From: Lyophyllum atratum
Lineage: Eukaryota; Basidiomycota; Agaricomycetes; Agaricales; Lyophyllaceae
DNA length: 64,000 bases
Direction of reading: 5' to 3'
NCBI GenBank assembly: GCA_014905825.1
Contig: JACGCN010000005.1
Span: 620,001 to 684,000, forward strand
Of the stretch, positions 36,961 to 50,400 are shown piece by piece (within the stretch, counting starts at the first letter, position 1; each line of letters starts with the position of its first letter). The notes under the pieces are model-generated. The model was not told the DNA's origin, made no database searches, and saw only the letters and a program-made list of their open reading frames with translations. A program made the translations under genes and the position numbers.

Positions 36961-37787
36961 CTTGCACGAGAGTTTGGCTTGTACCTCTTCCGGCAGGAGG
37001 GGCTGTTATATGAAGTGTCGTTCACACACTGCCTGTTGTTGAATGACGCCTTCAAGAATCGAAGTAAATAATATATAGGCTGGCGAATGAGTCAGGTGTC
37101 TTGAGATGCCGGTATGTGATATCTGGGCAGCCATGTGGGAAAAGAGGGGTAGGTCGATCCCGCTTTGCCTAAATGTTTTTATCCTGTAAAGTCTGTTCCT
37201 GGTGGTCGAAGTGAGGAGGGTACAATCAGAATTGATTGATTGGATCGATGTAGGAGACACGTGTCGCTTAACGGCAAAAGCGGGAGAGCGCCGGCCCTCC
37301 GAGAACCGTCCATCGAGAACAGTTGAGCACACTTCGCGCACAGAGCTCTTGTCTCTCCTCGCCCGCTAGCCGTCACGCTCACCTTCCTGCCATTGCATAT
37401 TGGAGTAAGCGCCTCGGGGGAACTAAAGGTGAATAGGGTTGGAACCGACCTTGGTACGCGGAGTAGCACACGGTACAACTAAGCTCCAGTCACTCAGTAC
37501 TCAAAGGCAATGATGAGAGACCACCTTGAAAGGGGTTCCATCAGCGTCCTGAATGGCTTCGAGGACAAGCACGATAACGCGTCTACAATATGTTCACCCG
37601 TATAAGTCAAGCGGCGGAGCATCCCAAGTTCCATACTTCAAAGCCATAATTCGAGGTCAAGCTCATGAGAATCTGCAAAAGCATATGAAGTTGATTATCG
37701 ACTGATGTACACATGACAGTAAGCGGTATACAATGACGATATAGGAAAGTGCTCCGAGAGTTATCTCAACACGGTCAGGGATTTCCA
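36961..37787. other. Intergenic, no gene seen
   Basis: These ~830 bp between two minus-strand genes presumably hold the GGT promoter and the MFS 3' region. Short frames (37006-37341 and others) lack motifs. Confidence 0.45.
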
Positions 37788-39739
37788 CTAGTTCCACGGC
37801 TTACAAGGAAGCAAGGAAGAAGACATCATCGCGACTCCTAATAACAGGAGCATAACATAATAGACGAGGTATCCACCTATATAATGGTGCTCGATGGATA
37901 AGGAGAATAGAGAGTTGAATACAGCAGGTCCAATTGCCCTCATAACACTAACAGTCATCTAGTGAAAGAGTATGATCAGACGCAGTCATTCGCCTTTCGA
38001 ACATATACGTACTTGACATAGGCCATTCATCGCACCAAGGGATGCACGGTTTGGTGAAGCAGCCGAGATAAAAATAAACGCTGCGCCTGGAAATGCTCTA
38101 AGCTAACCTGACAAGCCAAACGTGCAAGCCACACATACCAAACGCAAGGTTCAAACCTAACGAACTTATAGTCTGCACAGCGGCCACCGTCCACACTAAG
38201 GGGCTCAGGCCCTGCGTTTTGGCCAGGTAGCTCATAAGCGGGAACGCAGCGAACACTGGGAGAGCGGTAGACATCCCCATCACGAACGTCTTCTTCGCGC
38301 CCCAGCGATCGTGGATCTTCGCGAAAAATAATATTTGCAGGGACCCGTTCAAAATGCCATACAGGGATAACACCTTGCCAATCGACGACGGAGATAGGCC
38401 GAGCCCGCCGAGTTCTATGGGCGTCGAGAAGAAGAGGGGCTGCAGTGCACGGAAGGCGATGTCGACAAGCGCGAGGAGGGCGTAGTTAATGGCAGTGATT
38501 AGTACTCGCGGGATGAGAAGCTCGCGTAGCGTTTTCGGTCTCTCCGATTCTGACACAGCGGGCGGCTGCGGTTCCTCAGATCTCCTAGGGTCCTTGCATG
38601 ACGAATCGCGTTTTGATTTCCGGAGACACAGTAGGCGGGATGCAGGAACAGGGGATTGGACCGTTTCCCGCAGGAAAAGAAATGCTACCAGCCAGGAAAG
38701 GGCGGAGAACATTGCGGGGACAGCGCAAGGCAGAAAGTACGGATACTTTTTTAGAAAGAGGTTGTTGCCGAAGACATCGGGAAAGCGGTCGGCAGGTCGA
38801 GACAGTGAACCGCCGATGAGAGGGCCGAGCTACGACGCGACAGATTCAAAAGTGGTAATCGGACAGAAACAGGTATGGCCTCACAGCACCTCCAACTGAC
38901 CACGCAACGGGCATGTAGGCGTACATCTTTTACAACAATAGTCAGAGCGGACGCGGATATTGAGGTAAGTGATTGCAGGCACCTGCGCTATGTTCGTGCT
39001 GTCCGTCATTTCAGTCATCATTCTGTAGAAGAGGTCGAAAAATGAGTTAGATCAATCGTCTCGAGCATCAGCGGTCATACCCTTTCATGACACCAATATT
39101 CCCGTCTAGAAGTTCAGGATAGTGAGTAAATTGGCAAATGCTTTTGAACAGAAACTTACTCAATGCCCCATTGAGGCTTCGACTATCGTGTATATCTGTC
39201 AGATCATCCGGCGTCTCGAGTAGAGATAAATCACCTGACAACGAGGCCCCAAAACGTTGTTGAAAGCCCAAAACAGAACATCGACAAGGATAAGCCGAAC
39301 AATCCAACGAGGATAATCGGTTTGCGGCCAACATGGTCAGAAATCCTGCTCCAGTGTATAACCGTCATAGCTTGAGTCATGTAGTAGATAGATTGCTGTC
39401 AGTGGCAGGCATGCTCAACAAGCCAATCCACATGTTGCGTCATTGAAGAAACCTCACCATGAGTCCAAGATAGTACCCAACCTGAGCCTCATTTCCATGG
39501 GTAATTCCGATATCACGAATGAGCTACAGTTGGCGATATCCACTCGCATGAAGTTTTCGCCTGTGGTATGATTACACTGGACATACCTGAGGTGCAAATG
39601 GGTAGATAACCTGGGAAGTTAGAGGTTCGGCGAGCTGGATGAACAGTATGATGGAGTACTGGCGCCAGGGTATCGGTGTGCTTTTCCTTGGTCGAGGGTG
39701 AAGCAACGGTGTCTCCTCATCAGCTGGAGTGGACGGCAT
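37788..39739 (-). CDS. MFS transporter, DHA1/ZIFL-like (copy 3)
   Basis: This is a third paralogue of the transporters at 1691-5709. The start is the ATG at 39739: MPSTPADEETPLLHPRPRKS. The N-terminal EETPLL resembles an acidic dileucine sorting motif as found on vacuolar membrane proteins (inference). Helix 1 ends AEPLTSQVIYPFAPQ. The following exons encode ITHGNEAQVGYYLG, the loop 2-3 signature ISDHVGRKPIILVGLFGLS (~39290-39340), GALNGNIGVMKG, and GGSLSRPADRFPDVFG (~38780-38820). A long exon (~38098-38720) covers the central loop and helices 7-11, with GGLGLSPSSIGKVLSLYGIL. The final exon has HHYIGGYLVYYVMLLLLG and ends LLPCKPWN, TAG at 37788-37790. The exon pattern and motifs match the tandem pair, ~34 kb away. 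Substrate unknown. Confidence 0.87.
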
Positions 39740-40265
39740 TGCGTTTGATTAGTCTGGAGGCAACCTGGAGGGGGGATTATGATGAAGGGACAGAAAGAAA
39801 GAAAGAAATTTGAAACTGTGTCTACCGATTTATGTAAATTGTTCGCTCGCTGTGATGAAGCGACCCTTGAATTCCAGAGCCTGCAACTCGGTTGTGTCAA
39901 TAAGACTCGGCAGATCTGTGCGGATGTTCAGAACGAAGAGAAATGACATCGAGGTGGGCCATTGACATCGTCACCATTGACACCGGTGATGATCCGAGAC
40001 TAGCCACACTGGCCATGGAGCTCATGAATGCAGTTGGTGGAGGCTAAAACGGAATTCGACGCAGCCTTGAGGCAAGGGTCACTGGCAAGTGCTAATCTTG
40101 AGATTGAAATGTCAGTCTTAGTGAATATTACTGGAAAAGGAAATTATTCTGAACTTCACAAATATTGTCACCCATTTACGACCACAACTGTCATGGTATC
40201 GTCCTCCACAGCACACCTCGAATTTTACACTGTATAGCCCATAATATTCTTCCTTCCTTCACACC
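39740..40265. other. Divergent promoter region
   Basis: This 526-bp interval lies between the divergent third MFS gene and the DUF4604 gene. No coding sequence is supported. Confidence 0.4.
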
Positions 40266-40918
40266 ATGGCACCAAAAGAACCCAATCGCCATCAACTTTC
40301 GTCGCGGTTATCGTACAGCCAAAACACCCCGGCTTTTCTGCAGAAACTCAAGAACCGGATGGCTGGTGTACCCGATGAAGAGGAGGAATATGACGACGAG
40401 TTCGAGGACGATGGTTCCGGGCGCCCACCTATACCACGGCGTCCAGCAATCCCTCAACGACCAGATGATGATCCGGGAAGCGCAGACGAGGATGACGGGG
40501 ACGAGAAGCCCCAGGTGGTAGTCCTGAGGGAGGGTAAACATCTCACGGCACATGAAGCGGAGAATGTGAGGCGGAAAGGTACGGTTCATTACCGGTTGTA
40601 TATCACGTTATTGGCTCATCGTTCGTGAGTGTAGAGAAGGGCCTTCCTCCGCTGCCAGATCCTGCAGAAGCGGCGGCGGCGAAAGCTTTGGCCGCCGAAG
40701 CATCCGCTGCGAAGGAAGCCACGAGTAACGTCAAAACGCAATCTAGCAGCCTTTCGTTCTCGTCATCGAAAAGTGGTGTCAAATCGTCGAATAAGAAGCG
40801 GAAAGCCATTGGTGAACCGTCTGAGGACGCCAAGGCGAACAAGTCGGCCAACCTATCGACCAAGAAGAAGGCCAAGAAAGCAAGCAAGACTCTGCTCTCT
40901 TTTGGTGACGACGCGTAG
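40266..40918 (+). CDS. DUF4604 (KIAA1143-like) nuclear-type basic protein
   Basis: The start is ATG 40266: MAPKEPNRHQLSSRLSYSQN then TPAFLQKLKNRMAG. This N-terminal short helix, an acidic middle (EEEEYDDEFEDDGSG), a Pro/Arg stretch, and DEKPQVVVLREGKHLTAHEA are the features of the DUF4604 family, whose human member is KIAA1143. One intron (~40580-40632) joins ...VRRK to EKGLPPLPDPAEAAAA. The C-terminal half is Ala/Ser/Lys-rich with basic clusters (SSNKKRKAIG, TKKKAKKAS) compatible with nuclear localisation, and ends LLSFGDDA at 40918. About 200 residues. The molecular role of the family is not established as far as I know; conserved N-terminus and acidic/basic layout make the family assignment fairly firm. 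Confidence 0.82.
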
Positions 40919-41423
40919 TTAAGGCTCTGACTGCCGTATACATCGTCGGTTAACGGTGCGTTCATTTATTCCATCATGCATAATAAACGCTCAGCTTCAT
41001 GTTCCTAGATACTAACGTGCCCACCTCGTATACCCTACCTCACGCTTGCCCTGATACATCTCGCGACTTCGCGTCGGGAGCGAGAGACGACCTAGCGGGT
41101 CATTCTATATGAGACGTGTGACTGCCATGAAGGGCATGAATGGTGCTATAATCATCTTCGAGCTACATTAGATTGTTGTGAAAATGACGTTGGATGCACG
41201 GAGTCGCTACGGGGTATCTGACAGTGGAAGATGGCAGGCGGAAGAAGTTGAAACACGTAGCGAATCGAGGCGGTACGTCGTCTAGGGTGTACAGCATGGG
41301 GTATATGTAATGTGGATGAGGATACAAGTGGATTGATACAGCTGTGATGACGAAAGGACAAGGAGAAAGTCCAAATAAGAGAACAAGATACTATAATAAA
41401 GCGTAAAATTGTGCCAACAGGAC
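40919..41423. other. Intergenic between convergent genes
   Basis: These 505 bp hold the 3' regions of the DUF4604 gene and the DUF6533 gene. No gene seen. Confidence 0.4.
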
Positions 41424-44400
41424 TCATCCTCGAGGTGGAGCGGGTTCCAGGGAAAACGAAGACATAGGGGTAGAGTCGTCAAATCGGAAACTCTGAGCGT
41501 GTGCGGCAGTGCTGTGTTGAAGATCACCACTCCAGAGAGTGTCTAATTCGACACTTGCCTCGGGTGAGTGACATTCAAGATTGGTATTGGTAAGATTTGT
41601 CCTGGTGGTTGAATAGATGCCAGCGTCGGCAGTTTCATGCAGATTCAACATGAGACGCGACATCATCGTAACGGAGATGCTATCAGCACAACGTTGGACT
41701 GAGGTACTAGATGAGACGGAAGAGCCATGCTTACGCGCTCGCGAACGTGGATAACCCGCCCCTCATGAACGGCTGCGATGATCTGCTGTCAAGCAACTTT
41801 CAGGAAGATATGCGGAGAGACATACACCACAGAACTGTGATATATATTTCTCAGTGGATGATCGACGACTGCCAGAACAAGAAGAGACATACATAAAATG
41901 TCATTATGTTCGCCAGATTCGCTAAGGCCATGACACTGAAAAGGTTCCCTTGGAACGTTGCCCTGCAGTTATAGGTCTCAAGCCACTCACGCGAAATATA
42001 TGGCCCCTTACAGATGCTCACATATCAGTTCTCATTCATTGACAGAAAATCCAGGATGTTGCTCACCGTCTCTGGAAATAAGGTGTATAATCGGAACCGT
42101 AGCCCGAGTGATCATGAACTCGTGTCTGCCTTTCCAAGTCTTCGCCATGGTGAGGCAAAATAAAATAGTGTCGTATACGAACAGCGCCTCCCAAGCTCCT
42201 GCAAGCCCTGGGACCAGCAAGATGAGTCGAGAGGCAACGAAGTGCCCGACGAAAAAAGGTTACTCACGGATAGCCCTGGGGAAGACCTTGTTACAATTTC
42301 AAAAATTGAGATGGAAGAATTGACATACGTTATGCGTTCAAGGCCGATATGACATCCTGATCCCTGCTCAGCAGGAGCGCTTTTCTGCCCAAACAATACC
42401 CACTGTTGCAGGACGAGGTTTGATCAGGGAAAGATATCGAGCAAAAAGAAAATAGACATACGCAGGATATCCCCACCAAAACTGCACCACTGCCAACCAT
42501 GTACGCAAGTATTCGGAACGAACAGCTATACAGAGCGTATATCCGTAAAGTGAGGAGGACTGGCATGAACGCTCGCTTAGATGCGGACCTTTGCTAAGTT
42601 CTAGACACTTCACTCACCACAAACAAGCACCTGATTGAAAACAAGCAGAAGCTGGCGAAACAGATTGTACTGCCTACAACTGAACGAAGGACGCTTAACT
42701 TACAAACGGTGGACATGTAAGGGAAGCGAACCTCTAGAAAAAAATGCTCAACAAACACGCGCACGGCGAATAGATAATGACATACTTGTGGCTGTAGCGT
42801 CGTGAACCCCAGCACCGTCACCGCGATGTTGCCAAAAAACGCAAAGTATCGATTGAAGAAGAACCAATATGCGCTCTGGCTTTTCGAACGTCTCCACAGG
42901 TACTCGACCTCATTTCCTGCCACGATGACAGGGCTGTCAGGCCCAAACCGTTAGAGGGTATCGCTAGACTCTTACCAGACGTGATCAAATGGTCATAGAA
43001 CAGAAATGCTACAGGTTCGATGAAGGATCGACTGTGAGCGAGGTGCGATGGGGATCGAATTGTGGACGCACTAGCCCCGTTCAAAGTTGAGCCGCGACTT
43101 TCGTGGTTGCGGTCGCGGCTCGTCACCTGACGTTATTTTCGGAGTCCGCTTCTAACACCGGGGCATGCGTTACAACGCGTCGCGACGACACCAAGTCCTG
43201 ACCAGCGACGCGCATATTTTTACGCGCGAGTCAGCGAGAGTTGCGTCACATCTCGGAATTACAAACCATGTATTTTATACACTCCAGGCCTAAAAGTAGT
43301 TTATTTCGTATTAGTTTGGAGTCAAATCATGTGTTCCAACCTATACTAGTAGCTGGTCATGTCTGAAATATTCAAGGCTACTTGTCAAGGCTGATTTTAA
43401 TATGTCCCTCTAACTTACAAAAACATCTCTACGCAATGGATACATGTTGTGTTGCCCCCATGATTGTAATATTGAGTAGTATTCCTGACTCACTGCGTTT
43501 TCCCGAAGATATCCACTAGGTGAAAACAGGTATAAATATTGATAGAATCCGAAAATATCATGGCCTACGCCATCTGACATATAAAGCCGTGATTATGCTC
43601 GGAATTGTTATAAACACCCAGCATAGCCAGGGGGAGGAGATTTAGTCAATCACAAATTGTCACCCCACGGACATGCAGTCAATCCACGTAGCGACATTTA
43701 AGACATACTATCAATCCATGCATTGATATTCTGGCAAAGCTTAATATCCACAGGGCTCCAGATGGTCAAGGCAATCGATCTAGCGGCTGAAAGAAACGGC
43801 TTCGAGATATAATCGAGGGTGGCAAGATAAGATTTATTTTTGTAATCTATGACATCATTCCCCTGCCTCCTCCCCCCCACCCACCGCCTCGTCCCGCGTC
43901 GCTGCCACTGCTTCGCTCCGACTGGCATCACATGCTGAAAGCGTTACTGACTTGATCAATCGCCAGGATTGCCAGAACACAAGCGTGTCGGGCTACCGAC
44001 TACGGTTACGGGATCGAGCATCGGTGTGTTGCACGTCGGGGGAAACCATATATCCCCGATTGATGCCTGCAAATTAAGAGAAATATGAGCTTTGAAATGG
44101 TGATACAAGCATAAAACTGACCCGGGCTGTCCCGTCCTGAGATATAACGGATCTGGAGCGTGAACGTTCTTGGGATTTGGAAGCGACATCTAAGACACCA
44201 TCTGCACTGAGCTCTCATCAGTACTTAGCACTCGACCATGACCAACCCTGCGAGCACTTACAATCTGGGACACTTGGGCTTTCAAGTGCCGAACCAGCAG
44301 AACGGTCCGGTGAGTTACCCTGCTTTTCAGAAAATAGCAGCTCACTCACGACGCATAGGGTTATGCCTCAGTTCAGGCCCCAAATCAGGGGACTGGCCAC

Positions 44401-47400
44401 ATCGCCTACCCCCAACAATCAATGCCAACGATGGGAGGACACGTTAGTATTGAATTGATCAGAATGACGGATGAGAAATACCTAAGTACTATCCACAGAT
44501 GTATTCGCATGGCTATGGTCACAGCAACGGACTGAATATGTCGATGCCGAATGTGAGTACAGGCGTCATCCACTTTATATACCATCACTCACCAATATTT
44601 GCAGAGCCCAATGACCCAGGCTCCCATACCGACAATGGCCTCTCCTGGATTGCATTTAGAGGGCCACGCTATGTGGTCTGAGAGTCCAGTCATCGGCAGC
44701 AACAATGGTGACGTGGTGTTGCAACAGGTTCAAAACACCATAGCACGCTTGCAGGCTGCTCAGGAGCTTCTCGATGGCACTGTCAAGCAGCAAAGCGACA
44801 CGATCAAACAGCAAGAAAATAAAATACGGTCAATGGAGGCTGAAGCAACGAAGACGCGTCCTCTCACCGGTAACCCTCACGAGAAGAATGACAAGCTCAA
44901 GGTGAAGTCTTTCTAAGCCCTAACAAGATAAGTGTAGAACCTAACACCATCGTTAGTGCGTTGTTCGAGCCGTCATGAAGGACTTGCTTGGCATGGATGG
45001 GAAAATGATGCTCCCAGCGCCGTTGAAGAGCGGCGAAGCACTTCGCACTGCTCCCGATGGAACACGCATGTGGAACCCTGATTGGTCTGAAGGCCCGACC
45101 GTTGGCAGCGTCAATCCTGACTACATAAAAACTGTGGTTCGAATTGCAAAGCAAAGAGAAGTTGTAAGTCGATCTTGCCTGATGTAAAGAAAGGCTGACA
45201 CAACTCACGAGAACAGGCGACACCAACAGCAGGGATACCAGGAGGCGAGATCTCCGAAAGTGTCTTGAGGAAGATGGCACATGCATATTTCGGAACCTTG
45301 CGAAACAATTATAGAACCTCCACCACTGAGGCCGGTGCCAAACGTCGCGCTAAGAAAAATATTGGAAGTAAGATCCGCAATAGGAAGCACATGGTGAGTA
45401 CGTCTTCAATGGGAGGAGATCATGCACTCACGACTTAGCAGAAATCAAACAAGATGCGCGAGCAGATTGAAGTATTCCAGGCCACATATGGCGAGGCCGA
45501 GACCGAGGGCCTTGAGAACATCATTCTCACAGACTGGATGTCGTCTGAGCATTCTAACGACGAGAGTGACGAAACCACCAATGAGTTTAAAGCTCATAAA
45601 AAGAAGCACGTGGGATCTAACCCCGGTCTGGAGGTGCGCGAGCTGAAATGGCGGTCGCTGGCTGTGAGTACAAACACTTCTGTATTTGAAAGTGAGCTAA
45701 TGTTTCTGTGCAGTTGAAAAAGATCTACGCTCGCCTTAAGAAATTCCATCGTGATGCAGCCAGGCCTGAGCCAGGCCAACCTCGAAATGCCCGTGGTCGC
45801 CGGGGTGTGGGAAGGCGCGCGCGGTATCCAGGCTTCTCAGGGCATGCGAACCATGACCCGCCCATTCTGGCTACTCGTTTCAAGTTGAAGCCGTTCGCAT
45901 TCTGCGTCAGTAGACGCTGGGCTAGAGAAACTGATAATGAGTCAATGGCTCTGGATCCGGATCTCGAGAACTTCACCATCTCGACTCTGACAATCCCGAC
46001 TTCTGACTTGGACGCCGAAGACCTTGAGTACCTTGGGGATGATGAGGAAGATGATCAGGAAGATGATCAGGAAGATGAGGCGGGAGCTCACGGTGGCGAT
46101 GCAGGATACGAAGGATAAGAGTTGGGAGTACGCTTGAATACTGCACAAAAACTACTACTGAACACCAAGCAATGTTAGCGTAGTCTAGATATTGACAAAT
46201 ATAACGACTTACCCGCTTTCGCAGCACCGTAACCCAGACCTTATCCCCTCGAATCTCAGCAGTTGAGCGGATTGCATAACAGACAATGCTTTCTAGCGGG
46301 ATAAGAGGTGCTGGGCCAATATCACCCTGTCGAAGAAAGCTGTCGACGTGCCAAAGTTGGACCCAGGCAGATGAACTGAAGGGGGATAAGCACTCCAAAA
46401 ATTGAAAGGAAATGAACAAAGGGCGCTCACAAGTTCTCCCATGCCGTCCCAACAAGACTGATGTTACACGGCACATACCATCGCACATAGCCAAACCTGT
46501 GTTGACCTATTGCTGGCTGGTTTACCACAAGTATATCCAGGAGTTCTCCGACCCATAATCGGTACTGCTGTCCATCGAAGAAAGAAGCTGCGATCAAAGA
46601 ATCTGCAACAGACCCTGTGCGGCGAGATGACGAGTACTGGTTTTGATCAATGACGACGTAGTCAAAAAACGTAGCCACAGACTGCAAAGCACAGCTTTGT
46701 GGTGACGGAGGGAGGGCGATGTGCGAGTGAATCGTTCCAGGGGCTAGCCGCATAACAAAGTGATTGAGAACGGTGTAGTATAGATCATTTGGCATACAAG
46801 CCGTCTCAGCCCGGTTGCTCAGTCTGAAAGCTACACCACCTAGATTACCAATGAGTAAGCGCTTAAAGCTATATGGATCATGAAGCTATACCGTCTTCTT
46901 GGGCCGCATCGAGGTCCTGTGCTAATGCCTGAACGGTCCCTCGATCATCAGCTGAGGCACGGTACATGGCAGCTGCAACTTGGCGGAGTTCGTGATCTGG
47001 CGAGTGAGCCGCCTGCGCAAGCTGTTTAAGTCAAGGTCAGAAAGAGTATCATTAAAATCAGGGCGCATAACGCACTAGACGTGAATCCTGGACAGTTCGA
47101 TGAAACTCCCTGAAGAACGACGTCTCAAGCTCGCCACCTGCATGATTATTCGTCTTGTAACTCTTCAGAACTTTGTTTAGGCGCTCGAATAGGAAAGTCC
47201 AGAACTCATGAAGTGGCCCATAGTCCCGCACTGAGGCCGCCGTGTGCACAGCATAGTGATGGTTAGGGCGAATTACAGACGGACCGTAGAGCTGTGCCGC
47301 AATGAGCACTATCAGCAATGTTTGTCGCTTCGACGGGATGATTGCTTACCTTGACAAGTTCCCAGCAATACTCACGAAGCAAAGCATCTGCTTTTACCAG

Positions 47401-50400
47401 GTCTTCCTCTGTAATCGTTCGAGCCAGCAATAGCTGGATAGCAACGCAGAGCTTCAAGAAATTTGGGGGATCGTCCCGGCTTAGTTGAGACGGGACTAGG
47501 CTATCGCGTTGCTCATCTTCAGCTGCAATCTCCGCAGTAGTTTTGCGACGCCGTTTCTGCCCAGAAGACTGGCCAACAGACGGACCTGAACCAAATGTCT
47601 CGTCGCCAGCATCATTCAGAGTACCAGCTTCCGCGTAATTGTCGTCTTCAGGATCAATATCCATTGCCTGAAAGAAGTCCGCCGTTAGTTCAGTGACACC
47701 GCTGTGAGTGGACGGTCATCTCTACTCACCTGTGCACGCGCTGTTTGCTTTCGCATGCGCTGCGGCCGAGTTAGAGGTTGGGTTTGTGGCTGCGTTGCTA
47801 GGCGCTTCTGTCTTGCTGCAGCTGCAGCTACACGCTTCTTCGCATTTGCTGCTGTGATCTCACTAGTGCGACGAGCAACAATGTCAGGCTGCGAGTCTGT
47901 AAAGTAGTCTTCCCATATTTGAGGCACCTAGGACAAGTATGAAGGGAGACACTACATTCAAACGAGAACGATACTGACCGCCAAAGGGGCAACAACAGTT
48001 ACAAAAACAAGCCATTGGTCCGCAGTGAGCGACCCACCAGCTGGTTCACCAATCAAACTAGGTAAGCGACCGAGTTTGGCAGGCATCTTGAGCTACGGGG
48101 ACCGGACATTGAGCACACAGTTGAATAAAGAGTGCGCCAAACTTACCTCGGCTAGAATGGCATGCAGTCGCCGCAGCTCCTTGGTCTTCCGAAGAATGTT
48201 GTTCTGTACCCATATGTGGTAGAAGTGCGTCTTGACTACCCCTAAAAATTCATCATCAAATTAGTCAGATATCAATAAGAAAGCCTGACAAGCGGCATAC
48301 CAAGCAAGAGATTGTGCATTGGGTCAATCACGATCATTCGGCAGATGTCGAAATAGGGAAGACGATAAAGCTCAGACCAGCGAGTGGCGTGGGCTTTCAC
48401 AAACTCAGCACGAGCAGTCTTGGTTTTGCACTTCAGATAATCCTCTTGTAGCCGTCGATGTTCCGAGTCGGTCCGGGCTCGAAAACCTGACAATTGCACA
48501 TCAGAGTGCAGTTATGTGAAATGACGCAATTAAGGCTTACCATTTTCGGTGAACGAGGCATCCGTAGCCTTCAATTCTTGCGTTACCCAGCACTTGGTGC
48601 AGAAGTAGGTGTGAGCATGGGAGCCGAATCCACCGAGCTTGTGTGCAGCAGGTTTGTCGCATACAACTGCTACTAGCGCAACACGGACTCGCCGGCCATT
48701 GGGATACTTGGGGGTGATGATGACGACACCGTCCCGCCATAGCCGGAGTAGCTCGTTGATGAGGATGCGCATGAAGTAATGGACTTGCTCGACGTCAGCC
48801 TCCTTGGGTCCTGGCATGATGCCGGCGAGCAGCAGGTTGGCAGTCCGATACCTACTTTTGCATCAGACAACAGAGATGACAAGAATCGCAGCATGACATA
48901 CCGTAAGTGGGGCGGAAGATTAACGATGCTATAGGACATAGGGCAGGAGGTATGGGATGGCGCAATCTGACTTCGAAGGTACGAAAACCTGGGGGAGTGG
49001 TAAAGTTAGACATGCATGAGATGAATATAAGCAACACATACCAATCAACACCGAGAGAAACTCCAATGCGCAGTTCACCGTCTTGAAGCTGCTCGTCACT
49101 CGGTGAAAAGAAGAGGCCTCCATCTGCAGATGGGAGCTCTTGGCAGACTTTCCCGTCGAAAATATTCATGTATTTGCCTGGAGTAGATTGTTTGAGCTTC
49201 TCCCGGGATCGTTCGATCTCGTCTTCGACGCCGGGGTTGGCGAGTAACGTGGCAAGTTGTTCCTCAAGCGATTTGTATGGAAATTGAACCAATGGCTTTG
49301 GATTTTCGCGAGTGGTATGACCACGGCGTTGCTGCGCGGCCGTGGGGGTAGTCGGAAACAGGCGAGCACTACAAGATGTGCACGATGCATCGGATTTCGT
49401 ATCAGGAGGAAAGACCTCCATGCAGTTGGGACAAACTGGAGCGATTGGAAACGTAGGCGCTGCGTTCAAAGCGGTCATTACAGAATGGAGAGTGGTGTAC
49501 ATGGGGGGTTCGATAGGAGCACCAGCTACGCGGAGAATGACGCCGAGGCACACGAGCACTGCATCGCAAGCTCGGAACGGGAGATGGCACTGGGTGTGTA
49601 ACCAAAAGACAAGCAGATAAATAAAATAAACCGCGTGATTTGGATGGATATCAGCAGGTGTCGGAAGTTTCGTGGCTGCAGGTGGCGCGGGTGTGTATTG
49701 GAACGGGTCTGGGAGATGCTGACTCCCCTCGACGGCGGGCAGCGTGGGCGAAGGTCCATTAGGCAGAGTGACGTCTGCATTGGGGAGATCTGGACCCTGC
49801 GCATCGTTCTGAGAGTCCTCAGGGTCAGGGAGCTCTTCGTCGTCGACATCTGAATCGTCGCGAGAGATCTGCTCAAAATCTTCCCCAGATGCGAGAATGG
49901 CGATGAGATGCTCCATTCCACGCCTCTCTGCCTCAAGAATGGCCTGCTTTCGTGCTGGGGGTAATGACTCTCCTAACGAGGGTGCTGTGGCAGCGTCGTG
50001 TGGTACTGGTTCTACCTCGCTCTGAGACGTATCCGTGAACGAAAGGGCTCCATCCAATCCAATTGGAGCGCCATCCAGCATCAGTGGGTCCAAGGAACGG
50101 TGGGGAGGGGCTGGAGGAATCGCGCGCTTCTGCGAGGCAGTGGCAAAGGTGACAACCTTCCGTGCACCGGGCTGGACTGCCGGTCGAGTAGCGCTAGCAC
50201 GCCGCATATCTCTCTCTCGGTGCTGCTGGAGTTCGCGCTGGGTGACCAACCTGCCGCCACACTTCGAGCAGCTGCAGGCGACCATGCGTGAGGTAGATGA
50301 TGATGCCTTCAGAGGAGGGGTTAATCTATCAATTTAATTAACGCATAAAAGTGCCCTCACCATGATAACCAGGCGTTCTCCTCAAGAGCGGCAAAAAAGG

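Noticed and set aside
43031..43126. Start of the DUF6533 gene inside the left terminal repeat
   Set aside because: The frame is open into the repeat, but its apparent first codon at 43126 is GTG and no ATG exists there; a first exon beyond the element fits better.
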